Assembly: GCA_034440575.1 (NCBI GenBank)
Contig: JAOTOL010001605.1
Span: 1,271,001 to 1,335,000, forward strand
Direction of reading: 5' to 3'
DNA: 64,000 nucleotides
From: Imbricaverruca yamaguchii
Taxonomy: Eukaryota > Arthropoda > Thecostraca > Neoverrucidae
Positions within the stretch are counted from its first letter, which is position 1. Each line of letters opens with the position of its first letter. The notes beneath the pieces were generated by a model. That model saw nothing but the letters and a program-made list of their open reading frames with translations. It was not told where the DNA came from and did no database searches. The translations under genes and the position numbers were made by a program. Shown piece after piece: positions 1-13,573 of the stretch.

Positions 1-521
1 GTGTAGTTCTGTAGCCAGTGGGCCGGACCGATGGTGTAGTTCTGTAGCCAGTGGGCCGGACCGATGGTGTAGTTCTGTACCCAGTGGGCCAGACCGGCGG
101 TGTAGTTCTGTAGCCAGTGGGCCAGACCGATGGTGTAGTTCTGTAGCCAGTCGGCCGGACCGAGACCGTGTGTCTGGGCGTCAGTGTAGTTCTGTAGCCA
201 GTGGGCCGGACCGATGGTGTAGTTCTGTAGCCAGTGGGCCGGACCGATGGTGTCTGGGCGTAGCGTAGTTCTGTACCCAGTGGGCCGGACCGATGGTGTA
301 GTTCTGTAGCCAGTGGGCCGGACCGGACGGTGTGGGTTCTGTAGCCAGTGGGCCGGACCGAGACCGTGTGTCTGGGCGTCAGTGTAGTTCTGTAGCCAGT
401 GGGTCGGACCGATGGTGTAGTTCTGTAGCCAGTGGGCCGGACCGATGGTGTGGTTCTGTAGCCAGTGGGCCGGACCGAGACCGTGTGTCTGGGCGTCAGT
501 GTAGTTATGTAGCCAGTCGGC
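1..521. repeat. 33-bp minisatellite, cut by the left edge
   Basis: Tandem units of 33 bp carry the core TTCTGTAGCCAGTGGGCCGG and end in ACCGATG. Some units are lengthened by an insert containing GTGTGTCTGGGCGT. The array fades after about 520. Because 33 is divisible by three, short frames stay open across it, but nothing suggests coding. Confidence 0.95.
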
Positions 522-1795
522 AGCCGTCACGAGTGCCAGTCTTATTCCGGATCCGCTCACACGGGACCGTTGAGCTTGCCCAGTGTGGCTCATGTGCCGC
601 CGTGCAGAATTGCCGGCGTGGAAAGAAGCTATATGCGACATTATTGTTGGAATTCATGATTTAGATGTAGAGGCGTGTGTGCGATACAACTAGCCGACGC
701 AATGCTTGCAGCGCAGTGTGTGTGTGCCATCAGTTCTATTGGCTGTCGGCGCACCTGTGCTCTGCCTTCTTGGTGTGATGCGACCATCGCAGTTGAGGCG
801 TGCTTGGGCCTACCTATTTGACTGTTCTCCCCCTGCAACGGTGATTCCAGTAAACTTACGGTGTGGTGGTGGACGGTTGTTCAAATCCAGCGGAGGTCCT
901 TATACCTAAATGTGCATGTACTTCCTGATGATGGGCATTGCTCAAATTAGGCAGCAGTTAGAAAAATACACGACTGTACAATATTATTAACCCCTTATTT
1001 CAACATAGGGATTGACACATCTTAAAACTATATGCTCAATTCTACTGCTTATAACATCCGTCATTAGTTTGCGGTCATATTGTGCAAATGCTTGTTATTT
1101 TTCTTATTCCAAAGGGTCTCGTTTATTGGCCTTTGCCTTGTATCTCGAATTTCCGTGGTTGTTGTACTTGTGTACATGATTATGTGGCTATGTGGTAGAA
1201 TGTATGTTCAAATATATACGTAGACTTATTTGACTGCATTTGAAAATGGAAATACTGGCGTTCCACGACAGATCGACCGAGAAACGTGAATGAACAGCCT
1301 ATCTCTCAGAAGGTAATATATATATATATGTCTGGGATTGTTCAATGTTCCGATTCGAGTTGTGCGGGGTTTTAACTCGATCACATCAAGGGTCACAGAG
1401 GTATAACCTGTGACATTTTCGTGAGATTGCGTTGTGTTATGTCGGACGACTTACATCTCCGGGAAAAGTAATCTAATTAGTCTCACAAATCGCAACGTAT
1501 GAACGAAAACGTATATAGTATTTGGTGTATTATCGTTTACCGACGTTTTCACGCTTCACATATTTTTTGGATTGTCCGTAGATGCAGGAAATATCTGGGG
1601 GGTGCACACATGCTACCCTTCCATTTCGATTTTCTTCCATATCAACTTTAACCAGCGCCGACTGAGAAAAACGACCAAAAAATGGCTTCCTTCTACATAG
1701 AACATAGTTCTCCGGCAAAGTATTTGGTTGGGTATTATCTCGGATCTGTACAAGAATCCTGTCTTGGCCTCCGGTTGGTAATGGTGTACTTAATC
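522..1795. other. unique AT-rich sequence, no feature recognised
   Basis: No convincing coding frame, RNA gene or mobile element was seen here. A short TA run lies near 1316-1329. Confidence 0.6.
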
Positions 1796-1870
1796 GGCTA
1801 AACGGTGTGGGCGGCGCCATTAGCCGTGAATGTGCATAGAGTGCGTCGTGAACCACCCAATAAACAAACA
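1796..1870 (+). mobile_element. SINE family A, 5'-truncated copy
   Basis: This segment matches the body and tail of the complete SINE at 61823-62006, including GGCGGCGCCATTAGCCGTGA and the tail ACCCAATAAACAAACA. The tRNA-like head is missing, as is usual for copies truncated during retrotransposition. It lies on the plus strand, opposite to the other two copies. Confidence 0.85.
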
Positions 1871-2170
1871 GTGCACCTAATGAACACCTCACGGGTACAG
1901 AAAATGAAGACTCTAGGTCATACGAGACCCATACAGGGTCGCATAACGTGGAAAGAAAACTGCATATCGCCGAAACATGCACAGAAAATCAAGTCACTCC
2001 AACACACAAACAGCGGCGTTGCCGTGCCCCTGTAGCCAGTGCAGCGCTTAACCCATCAGCGCCATTGCTGCCGCTTCCCGTGCCTGATGCCCGGTAATGG
2101 GCGGATCAGTGCCGGGCCGAGTTTGTTCCGGTCCGGCCCGCGCCCGGTCTATTCTGATCATCGCATTGCC

Positions 2171-2306
2171 CCGGTCACGTGGCGCGACTCGGCGACTGCC
2201 CGCCACGGTGACCGGGCACCCATCCTGACCGCGGTGTCCCGGTCACGTGGCGCGACTCAGCGACTGTCCGCCACGGTGACCGGCGGTCGGGGACACTGTG
2301 ACTGGA
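2171..2306. repeat. two tandem copies of a 68-bp GC-rich unit
   Basis: CCGGTCACGTGGCGCGACTC recurs at 2171 and 2239. Each copy also contains CGCCACGGTGACC, which pairs imperfectly with its start, so each unit can fold into a hairpin. Confidence 0.8.
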
Positions 2307-2479
2307 TACCCATGCTGATCGAGGACACCGCTGTAGTTGGCGTGGGTGACCTGACCCGTTCAGGGTCTGTGCCTGTCGTTGACCTACCGCCGACATAACT
2401 CATCTGTCGATTGATGTGTTCCTCATGGTCACGGATGGACGCTCGAAAACTTCGGTGTTGCCGGGAAACGCCAATCACA

Positions 2480-4730
2480 ATATTGGTGTTGTCAGGCAGT
2501 ACCAATGTTGTGATTGTCCTCCCACCGATCATCCACGACTGGTATTCGCCATCTGAGTGTGCAGGCAGCACCAAGCTCGTGTTGAAGGAAGAAACTATTA
2601 TGTCCAGGCATTTCAAAGTACACCTGGTCTTATAATTGGTAGAGATTGTGTGCGTGTGCTATCAATACATCACCAATAATTGTCACGATTTAGCACTATG
2701 TGCAAGCTGCTGCGTGAGGGGAATGTGGTTGAATGGGAAACACCAATGGACATATGTGGGTAACACCAATGCTTCTCAGAAGCCTCCACTTTTGCTTCTG
2801 AATATTCCATGTCGAGATTGTTTGCTTTTGCGATCAGGACTCAGGATCGTGGGTGAACTCGGCACAGTTGTCTCATGTTCATTCATAGTGATATTTTAGA
2901 CTACATAAACATCGTCCAATGCAAAGCCAGCCCTTACCATTATGAACTTTGAATCGCTATAGGCATGCTCGATTTTGCTTTGCTCTGAAGCTAAGATTCG
3001 TCCACGAAACATAGGATGTCAGAAGATATAGCATGTATGCGAAGTCAAGAAGAGGAACATGTTTGTGGGAAGATTCTGTCGTCCATGGGCGTAGGAGCGG
3101 GTCTATTGGGGGGGGGGGATTTATGTACCAATTTTTTTCCAGTCAGTGCCACGTTAGGCGTGATGCGCGGACATAATACCGATGGTGCCACTCTGGTGGT
3201 GGGTTTGTGAAGAAACACCACCATTGTGGGCTTGCTATGATTAATGCGATATTCTAGGTCCCAGAGGAGGTGTAAGTAATTTCCAATGGTCAAATCTCAG
3301 CAATGTCGAAACAAACTCTCTTATGATATGTGGTTTGTTTTATTACCAAATCATTTCACCCTGTCACTTTGCCCTTAAAGCGAAATAGGAGCAATTGGCC
3401 GCTCGACATCCTGTAATGGAAACGCGTCATACATCTTGAGTGTGATGTGCCGACAATTCCCAATGTTCTTAACGAAACGAAAATCGAACGTGCTGCATCT
3501 TTATATCATCTCAAATAACTTCCATGAAGGTTTAACCCCGTCACTTTTGCACTCAATTCCAGACTTTGTGTCCCACATTATCATATTATATTCCTTTAAA
3601 TTGTATGTGAGATGTTCTACATTACCGAATTACTATCAAATGGTCTCAAATATACCGTCAAATATCAGCTGCCTTCTGATACAGCATCAATAATGTGATT
3701 GCTCTCCCAGCAATCATCCTACGACTAACGACAGGGAGCCATAACGGATAAAACACGATACCTTGACTTGAATCCGATGAATATCGGCACATCAGACTTT
3801 AATGTTGCCATATTTAAATCATGCTTAACGCGCCTTCCATTTCCCTTGCAGACTGCTACAGGGCACCAGTGTGACACACCCTCACCTTCGACACATACAC
3901 AGATAACACATTAACGCCCCTGTGGAGGTTAAAATGCTGAGATTTGTCGCTCACAAAAAGTTGGCTGGAAAAAAATGTGCTCTAAAATGTTCTAAGCAGC
4001 TCAAATTGACCTTTTAGGCGGCAAATAGTGGAATGGAAGAAAAAAATCCGTAGAATATGCATCCATGTACTATGGAATATAGCACATGCAAGGCACTTAC
4101 ATAGTGCATGCCTTGCACGACAAATATATTTCAAACTCTCTCGGTATCCTCTCCCCTCCCCCGGATCCAAAATCCATGGTGTCGCCTTGTCACCTGGCAG
4201 CCGCAATTTACAGCTCACCGTTTCCTCAGAAAACTAGATTTGTCGCCTGAATGACAGCAAATTGTCGCCAACACCATCGACTACATTATTGAAAACAAAC
4301 AGACGTGTGCACCTTTGGACGCTGCTCAGAGTCATCAGGGAGAAGACGGTGATGTGGCTGCCGCCACTGACCACTGCACTGCAGACCACTGGTGACCACT
4401 GCAGAAGTGGCTGGCTGCTGCCACCTCTCAAGGTCGTCCGGCCGTCTCACCGCCTGTCGAGATATGAAAGATGCAAGACGCGCCACGTCGACGGCGGCGA
4501 CAGTCGTCGGCGGACGCCGCGACCTCGCGACGACTCGGTCCGTAGTGGGCACTCGAGACACTCCCACCTCGGAGCGGCTCACATGTCTGCAGACGAGGCC
4601 CCGGGCAGTCCGAGCGCCCCCGCTCTGGAGTCGCCTCATCCGCAGGTGTGGAGAAGTGGGGAAACTGTGTCGCGTCAGAAGCCGCGGCGGCACGTGACCG
4701 TGTGCTGGCCAGACGGGTGGTGGGTGGATG
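2480..4730. other. mostly unique sequence with weak inverted repeats
   Basis: A 16-bp imperfect inverted repeat lies at about 2470-2516 (CAATCACAATATTGGT against ACCAATGTTGTGATTG). A second CACCACC-type inverted repeat lies near 3188-3226. They suggest degraded mobile element ends, but no boundaries or target duplications were found. The GC-rich part at 4430-4730 has no recognisable gene. Confidence 0.45.
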
Positions 4731-4734
4731 TCGG

Positions 4735-5705
4735 CGCGAATGTACGTAAGTGCAAATGTACGTGTGTGCAAATGTACGTAAACGTCTAAGTACGTAAGCG
4801 CAAGTGTATTTATGCGCAAATGTACGCCACCGAAAATTTCCGTAAGCCCCAATGTACGTATGAACCAATATTCGCAAGTGCGTATATATGTACGTGAATG
4901 GAAAAAGAATGTCGCAATTTTATGCATGACAGATGTACGTAAACAAATGTACGCAACAAAATATACGTGTTTGAAATTTGCGTAAGCATGTATGTATACA
5001 CAAAAGTAAGTAGGGCAGATACCTGTAAGTGCAGGTGTGCTTGAGCACAAAAGCGCACATAACAAGTGTATTTATGGCAAATGTACGCAAAAGCAAATGC
5101 ATGCATGTATAAATGTAGGTACATTGGCTCATCCGTACAGTTGTTCCCACATACTGCTCCGCTTACGTACGCCTGCACTTGCGTACATTTGCGCAGACGT
5201 ACTGTTGTACTAACGTACTTTTGCGTTTGCGAATGTTTGCGCTTACGTACATTTCCGCTGACGTACTTTTGCGTTTAGGATCATTTGCGCTCTCAAGCCT
5301 TGACAAATGTGCGCACATGCGCACATTTGTCCTTCCATACCTTTGCATTTGCGTACATTTGCGCGTAAGTATCTTTGCGCATACGTACTATTGCGCTTAC
5401 GTACCATTGCGCTTACGTACTTTTGCGCTTGCATGCTTTGGTGCCTAAGTCCATTTGCACTTGCGTACGTTCGTATCTAAGTGCATTTTCTACGTGTACA
5501 ACTGCCATCCGGATATTTGTGCTTACGTACATTTGCGCGGGCGTACGTGGTTTTGCGTTTACGTACATTTGCGTTTACGTACATTTACATTTACGTACAT
5601 TTGCGCTTACGTAGATTGGCGCATAAGTACGTCTGCGTATACACACATTTACGTATGTACTATTTGGATTACCTACATTTGCCGTGCGTACATTTGGCCG
5701 GGTGC
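4735..5705. repeat. ACGTAC-rich 16-bp satellite in two opposed halves
   Basis: From 4735 to about 5110 the degenerate 16-bp unit reads AAATGTACGTAAGCGC. From about 5160 to 5705 its reverse complement, GCGCTTACGTACATTT, is repeated. The array is therefore a large imperfect inverted repeat with a spacer near 5110-5160. Units vary by substitutions and by length of 12-17 bp. Frames across it translate to Thr/Ala/Tyr-rich strings that are artefacts of the repeat. Confidence 0.9.
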
Positions 5706-7860
5706 CCCTTTTGCTACCGTAATATTATTAATATTTTCCGAACTCGGTACCGGCTGCGTTCGGTCCACTAATGTGCCTTATACATGATAAAGACACGATA
5801 TCTTCCGTATATGTGTTGAGTACGGTTTTCCAGGTTCTCGTCCACATGAAACGCACGACATACCTCGAAAATGTTGGGCTATCCCAATCATTTTCATCAA
5901 ACGACACCCATGGTGCTTGCGTTAATGTGTGCACTAGGGAAGCTGAATTTCGTGTTGTTGGCGTCGGTTTATTGAACTACAATTATTGAGGGGAATTGGG
6001 TCATCGTTCAAACATATACTTAACGTAAATATCGAACGCAGGCGAAATGCAGACAAGAGCAGCATTACAAAACAAAAAGCGACTGCAACACTGGCCACCT
6101 GTGTATCGTTTCTTCTTGCTTCTTCTTCCCATCAATTAGCCTTGTCTCAGTGTGGCAAAAAATAGCGCAATTCAGTTTGATCAGGCGGTAGCGAACACTT
6201 GAACCTGGGAAGAGGCGTCAAACAGTGTTCCTCGTGACAGAAACACACTAGGACGTTGAATAGCTTACTGGACAAAGGTTTCGTTCATGAAACGGCGCTG
6301 ATGACCAAACGTCACTTAAGATGAAAAACATGTTGCTTGGTCTGATGGCGCCAAGAAGCTCCTACTGTCGTGGTTTTGCAGCACCCATAAATCAGTTGAT
6401 TAAAGCAGGCTTCTTGAAACACGGCATGCAGGACGATGTGCAGGGTCACAGACCCGGTGATGAATGACCCGCGCAGATGAAGCGGAAGACGTTCTTTGTC
6501 CGCTTGTCAAAGCGGAAGACATGCTTCTCGAGATGGCCGGATCGAAAACTATGGTATAAAAATTGAATGAACATTGAGATTAAGTGAAGAAAAGGTCACC
6601 GTTTTTAACGGAACAGTTCTTAATATGGCTCACTTATTAAATATCCTACAAATGAAATACGTATTATTTACGTTTACCGAATGCATTGCCGAAATTTACC
6701 TTTGCCGAATGCGCGCATCTTACCGAATCTACTGCTGAAAATACTCACAATTTCTGATGAACTAGATCATCGGACACCTGAAAGCCTCAGCTAAGCCGCT
6801 CAAGGCGAATATCCGCCAAATTATTGTCACGGTGACTTCGGCTAGCATTAAGGCTGACTTGTATTCCTCACGTAATGTTTGGTTTTGATGCCGCTGGATG
6901 GCGCACGATACCTTCCCCATAACGCGCTGGCGTGGTGTCGCACCACACTGTGCACGTTGCAGACCAGCACGACGGTGCAGCGGGTATTGAAAAAACACAC
7001 CCTTAGTTCGCTTCTGATACACGTACTCAACAAATTGGTAACTGAACGCATTGCAATTACGACATCCGTTACTTTACAGAACAAATTGCGTTGCTCATTA
7101 CGACATCGCACAAAGCATTGCCTGATGTGAACGTACACGCTGGACACAGACTATTTGCCAGGAGCGGGTCCAGAAACGCGATAGGTTTACAATACATAAC
7201 GACTCATGTCGCGCATGCATTCGCGGCAGTCAATTATGAAATCGAACAGCTATTGATGCCGCATAGTATATTTAGCATGAATTAAATTCAAGTACGGCTA
7301 TCAAAGGATAGCGACCAAGAGTCGCACTCCCGTACACCGGAAACGATGATTTTATAATTATTTGCTCGCGTAAACACGCATAAATGCATTGCAACCGATA
7401 ATCGTTGCAGTGATGTGTTGCTTGGACTTTATACACAGCTGGGAAGTAGCGTGCCGCAAATTTCGATCACTATTCGTTTTGAAAGGAACCTAGTTGGCTT
7501 TATCTGCTTATAAATTGAAATTAATGGTGACCAACTTAATCTTCCTGTGGATGGGGCCCAATCAAGCACCATCGTATCTAAGTTACAGAACTTCCACCCT
7601 TTTCAAAGTTATTTATAGTACGCCTTGATACGTCATCTCATTGCTAAATTGCAACAGCAAATATAAATTGGAGGTAAGTGTCTAGTTCATGCATTCCAGG
7701 TCATAATATCCGGTCTCCACCACGCCAACACTCGCGCACGTGCCGTCCGCCCATTAGGTGCAATCGCCACACTTTGTGCGATTCTGCGGTCTCTGCTGGA
7801 CTTATATTTTCCTAATTGCTTGCTGTTGGCATAATTGGCATCGGGCCGGGGCGGTATAGC
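5706..7860. other. unique AT-rich sequence, no feature recognised
   Basis: No gene, RNA or clear repeat was recognised on either strand. Confidence 0.55.
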
Positions 7861-7861
7861 G

Positions 7862-8977
7862 TGCGGTGTGTCCAGCTACCGTCCCACCTGACATAGAGCC
7901 GTGGCGGTGTGCTCAGCTACCGTCCCACCTGACATAGGGCCGTGGCGGTGTGCTCAGCTACCGTCCCACCTGACATAGGGCCGTGGCGGTGTGTTCAGCT
8001 ACCGTCCCACCTGACATAGAGCCGTGACGGTGTGCTCAGCTACCGTCCCACCTGACATAGAGCCGTGGCGGTGTGCTCAGCTACCGTCCCACCTGACATA
8101 GGGCCGTGGCGGTGTGCTCAGCTACCGTCCCACCTGACATAGAGCCGTGGCGGTGTGCTCAGCTACCGTCCCACATGACATAGAGCCGTGGCGGTGTGCT
8201 CAGCTACCGTCCCACCTGACATAGGGCCGTGGCGGTGTGCTCAGCTACCGTCCCACCTGACATAGGGCCGTGGCGGTGTGCTCAGCTACCGTCCCACCTG
8301 ACATAGGGCCGTGACGGTGTGCTCAGCTACCGTCCCACATGACATAGAGCCGTGGCGGTGTGCTCAGCTACCGTCCCACCTGACATAGGGCCGTGGGGGT
8401 GTGCTCAGCTACCGTCCCACCTGACATAGAGCCGTGGCGGTGTGCTCAGCTACCGTCCCACCTGACATAGAGCCGTGGCGGTGTGCTCAGCTACCGTCCC
8501 ACCTGACATAGGGCCGTGACGGTGTACTCAGCTACCGTCCCACCTGACATAGAGCCGTGGCGGTGTGCTCAGCTACCGTCCCACCTGACATAGGGCCGTG
8601 GGGGTGTGCTCAGCTACCGTCCCACCTGACATAGAGCCGTGGCGGTGTACTCAGCTACCGTCCCACCTGACATAGAGCCGTGGCGGTGTACTCAGCTACC
8701 GTCCCACATGACATAGAGCTGTGGTGGTGTGCTCAGCTACCGTCCCACCTGACATAGGGCCGTGGCGGTGTGCTCAGCTACCGTCCCACCTGACATAGAG
8801 CCGTGGCGGTGTGCTCAGCTACCGTCCCACATGACATAGAGCCGTGGCGGTGTGCTCAGCTACCGTCCCACCTGACATAGAGCCGTGGCGGTGTGCTCAG
8901 CTACCGTCCCACATGACATAGAGCCGTGGGGGTGTGCTCAGCTACCGTCCCACCTGACATAAGGCCGTGGCGGTGTT
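7862..8977. repeat. 41-bp minisatellite, about 27 copies
   Basis: Units are exactly 41 bp and highly alike. They are built on CTCAGCTACCGTCCCACCTG followed by ACATAGAGCCGTGGCGGTGTG. Variants alternate at a few sites: ACATAGAG or ACATAGGG, CCACCTG or CCACATG, TGGCGG or TGACGG. The even spacing and shared variants indicate recent expansion. Confidence 0.97.
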
Positions 8978-11900
8978 ACGCGCGGTACGCTCAGCCTGAT
9001 GTACCGACCTACGCGACACCGAAAGGTCCAGCTAGTCACGCACTGCCTCCACGCGGCACTGCACGGCCAGTCGCAAAACAGCCGGATTAGTTTGTACTTT
9101 TTATTACTTAGCAAAATCAAAGACAATCCGCCCGTTTAGCCGCAGACTAATCGTCAATTACCAAGGATCAACGAACCCCATCGCCCACTCGGGGCACAGC
9201 CCACCAATAGCAATACAACAACACTGAACCCCAACCGTCTTTGGTATTGTAAACCATCAGCTCCGAGCACGGCTGCGGCACGGTCGATGCGCGTCATAAC
9301 ACAGCTATAACGCGGTTAGTCCACACCATAACACGGCCATAGCGCGGCGGTCGGCCAGGGCTGCGACACTCTAACACGGCCCGTCCACGTCGAGAGACAC
9401 ACACCTATAACATGGTCGGGGCTGGACCGGGCAAGGTCGAGCTGCGGTCGCGCCGCCCGCCGCTCAGTACACGGCGACCTGAGCAGCCAGAAAGACACCC
9501 CACTGCGACCCCCACACACACACACACACACCGGCGGACGATCAGAGGGCGACACTGCTCTGACGTCGCTGCGGCGACAGCACAGATCGTCGTCAGAGCA
9601 GCAGGAGGCGGGTCGACACAGGTCAACACCAGAGCCCGACAACAGCCTCGTGAGTCGCCACCGGCACCTGTGTCGGCCGCTCTGCACCCGACAAAGCAGC
9701 AGAAAACCTGAGGAGTTCACACTGAGCGCCGTTCGGTTGGTGTACCTAGTAGTGGGCCGCCGACCTGACATCAGGTCACCTCGGTAAGGTGACGCGACCT
9801 CGTGTGACCCGTGGACATTCTCGGACGTGCGCAGCACGCACTGAGAAAGGGGGACAGAAACGAAATCACACATTTTCGCAGCAATCACTCTGCGACGTAA
9901 ATGCTTCGTGGTGATGTACGCGCATTGAGCGTGAATTCGGCTTAACAGGAGCTGCTCAGTGGCAATTGGCTGCTTCTCAAGCGCCCGCCTACTTCCGTGG
10001 CATGAAGCTCCCTGCATACTTCTTCATGGATTGCAACGCCAGTTGTATAGGGCAGCCACTTCGCCAGGATAAAGTCCACGGCGGGTGTCTACTGTTGCGT
10101 ATATCGATATATTCGTGACCTTGCACGTGACCGTGGACAATCACTAAAATATTCTCATAGATGGTGACGAGCAGCTAAATGATTGTGTAAGAAATACTAC
10201 GCCGAAGAAATTTCATTCACCTAATTAATTTGGTGAAGGGGTCTTAGTAAATGATATGTTCACTGGAAATGCGAACATCATGCACAACGGTACCGGGACC
10301 GCCAAAAATGTTGTTGAAAATCAACGGTCGGATGGGGCTGCGCACCGACACCTAGCAACCAAGAATACACAAGATTAAACAAGATGCTTTGAGATTGTCG
10401 CCACGCAAACCCCAGCAAAAAAAATGTCGCGCTTTGCGCGCATAAAGCGATCTAAAGATACATCATGTGAAAGGAGGTGGGGCATCCAGCAAAGATAGGC
10501 CAGGTAGCACCATATTAGACTATTCTGTTTCTTGCAACATTACATACTTGGTTTCTGCGTTGCCATGCCGTTATATAATCGCAAATATAAAAGAGCATTT
10601 GACGTGGGCTGGACAGGTAGCAAATGAAGCAAAAAAAGGTATACGGGTGTAAGGAGTTGGCGGGCCGACACCAGAAAAGAACGTTGAAACATAGGAGTCG
10701 CCATGGTGGTGGTCGGAAGGAAGCATCTCACCGATTTTCGTGGAATTCACCATTACGTCGATAGCGTCAGATAAAGTAAAATCGCCTCAAAACTCCTCTT
10801 GCTTCCTCCATGAAAAATGGGTGGCGACGTCCATGCATGAAGGCGTCATCATGCTGGGTTCATGAAACCTCCAGTGGTATGCAGAATAAGCATCGTCTCT
10901 GCACACCCTGCTCGCATATTCAAGACACAAAATGAAGACGATCGACTTGTCGAGGTACCGTTTTCTATAATCACCGACCAGCGACCATGCTTGAACCTCA
11001 GATATCGCCTGCCAGTGGACCTCGTCCGGGTGGAAATCAGTGAATAAATACATAGTGACAATGCACATGCAAGACAACCCACCAGTGCACAACCGACTCC
11101 ACGCCATTCAGAGCACGACAGCAAGCAAAACGCGAACGAATTATCACGGTTTCTACCAGTGAACGTCAACACATGCCGCACATTGAAGAAGCAGCTGGAA
11201 GTTTCCAGCGTGAACTAACTGCACCAAAGCCTTGATTTTGCTTCCATGGACATAATTCAGCGACACGGGAAAAACGCTCAATGTTACGTTATTGTCAAAC
11301 GCTACCAGCTGAAAATTAGACAGTCGAGCGACAACGAGCGAGCAGTCAGTTTCAGGTAGACTCTCGCCAGCTCGTGATTCGATGCTTTAACCACCTGGTT
11401 CAAGAAACATAACTACAGACAAACAAAAATATTGAGGTAATCCAGGGGGTTAGTGGACGAGAAATCTCGCGCACCTAAAACAGTTTCTTTGGAATGACCA
11501 TCCGTGTTCATGTGGGCACGAAATGGTGACGCTAGATTTATATGGACATGTGACGTCCACGCAAACATGAAGGTCCACTGGAACCCACCAGGGGTGATGA
11601 ATTGCCAAACTATATCGATATTTGGAAACCACGGCCCACACAAAACAGCATGCGAATATGTGTATAACCACATACATAGTACATGCATGCGCATAAAAAT
11701 GCACCTACCGAATGACCAATTGTGACGCGAAGCGTTGGTCCGGGAAAGGGGGATATATTACAGCAAAGGTAGGATAAGAAAAAGGGTTAAATGCGGTTCT
11801 GAAAATGAATTAATATAGCTAACATACAAACAAATAAATATTTTAGATCCAGGATCATTCCTTCTAGCGCCCTTCCGGCAGATAATACACATTGACGAAA

Positions 11901-13250
11901 AACAGCATTATAGGTTGACAAGAATAGCAAAATAGCACACAATACATCGATTAAGGTGAAGGTTCCTAGTTGCACTGTTCAGTGCAACAGGTAAATATAA
12001 AGGAGCGGCTTTCATTTGCTAAGATTTGGCCGCATTGCTAGGCTACCATCATCAGTGCTTCATAAAACTAGCACTTTTCGTCAAAGGAATGTTGTCATCA
12101 CGGATCGGGAATGTACGTCAAGGAATGCTCAGAACAATGAGCTTCAAACAATTATACACGAGGTTCAGAGTGTGTAACGCAGACTCGATCAGGATATTGC
12201 GCCGCCTGAATATCGTCCTGCGAACAGGACACACTATCTGAATGACATGCAGTGCCCACTTTCCAGGCGCACTCAGTGTTCACTGTTGGAATGTTATCTA
12301 GTGTGCTGTAAATGCGATCCAGTGGTTCCTACGCGAGTACCGTTCAGAGTTCACTGAATGAACAACGTCGCTACTTGTCTGAATACTGCCCAATGCCAAC
12401 TCTCTGAACGCCTTAGAGTATTCGCTGTGCTCTTACCTCTTGTGCGGGTAGCAACGTTCAAAATAATCAAGCAATGCCTCCTTCCTGGACTAGCAGACGA
12501 CAAGGTACGGGATAGTCTGGCAATGGCTAGGATCGGATGTCTGTAGTGCTCAAGAACAAACACACACAGAGCAGCCAACCACACAGCCACCCAGTACCGG
12601 CCACCCGTCCTTGGTGCATAACGATACATCTAATCGCACGTGTTGGTACCATGTGACATTAGAAACTAATCTCCATGGAAGGTGTGTTTTACCCTCACGA
12701 GTAATGAGCAGGATTCAGAGTTGGATTGCTTGTTTGGAAGCCTGGGTTTTGACACCACAATATTGACGTTTTTTGTTTGTCCGCTATTTCTGATACCAAG
12801 ATCGCTTGCTCGTATTTTCCAGCCAGCTCTGATGCGTTTACCAAACAGCAAAAGTTTGCGGTCATTTCGAGAAAACGACTCCATTTGTTTTCTTGGCGGA
12901 AGAAGGGTGGATACTTCTTGGAGAGGATAATCCTCGGGATGACAAACATCCAAGAGCAGGCAAATTGCCAACCCTGGCAGGGGCAGAGTAGCATGATTAG
13001 TCCAAGAGCCGTATCACACTGCGCTGCCTGCCGGGGCAGCCACGCGGCGACCTCTGGGACATTGCACAGCACCACACTGACCCAACTGACCAGCGCACTC
13101 CACGGAGGCACAGACACCGCGCGCACAGGGCTGCACACAGATCACACACCCTCACACTCACACATACACCCGCACATGTACTGGAAACAAACCGACCGGC
13201 AAATAACAAAATGTACGATCACTTTGTGCCCAGCGTCAGTTCAACAACAA
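8978..13250. other. 3' flank of the fucosyltransferase gene, no gene recognised
   Basis: This stretch lies downstream of the minus-strand gene. It contains a short (CA)n near 9512-9530 and mixed unique sequence. No polyadenylation signal could be assigned with confidence. Confidence 0.5.
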
Positions 13251-13267
13251 CGAGCACTGTGTGCACG

Positions 13268-13335
13268 TGTACATGCGTGTCTGTGTGTGTATGTGTGTGT
13301 GTGTATGTGAATGTGTATGTGTATGTGTATGTTTG
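13268..13335. repeat. (GT)n-rich microsatellite
   Basis: Imperfect TG/TATG repeats lie about 240 bp beyond the stop codon of the fucosyltransferase, probably in its 3' UTR or flank. Confidence 0.85.
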
Positions 13336-13573
13336 TGTGCGACTGGCTGTGCGGGCGGGACGCCACGCAGGCGCCACCGCCACGGTCACGGTCCACCCGC
13401 CACAAATAGCCGCCATGTGCACACTTCCTAACACCCCCACCCCGACAGCACTTCCGATGCTCACGCGCGCCCGGCCGCCGCAGCACGGCGGCCACCGGCG
13501 CCAGTTATGACGTCACCGGCACCGACCGTGACCTCGCCGCAGGTCGGCGGCGCGGCCACCGCACCGCGCGCTC

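Noticed and set aside
4262..5065. Protein-coding potential at 4.3-5.1 kb (frames of 175 and 259 residues)
   Set aside because: The frames run from GC-rich unique sequence into the ACGTAC satellite, overlap on both strands and show no recognisable domain.
1..8977. CRISPR-like arrays (regular repeats at 1-521 and 7862-8977)
   Set aside because: The units are joined directly with no unique spacers and the genome is eukaryotic, so these are minisatellites.
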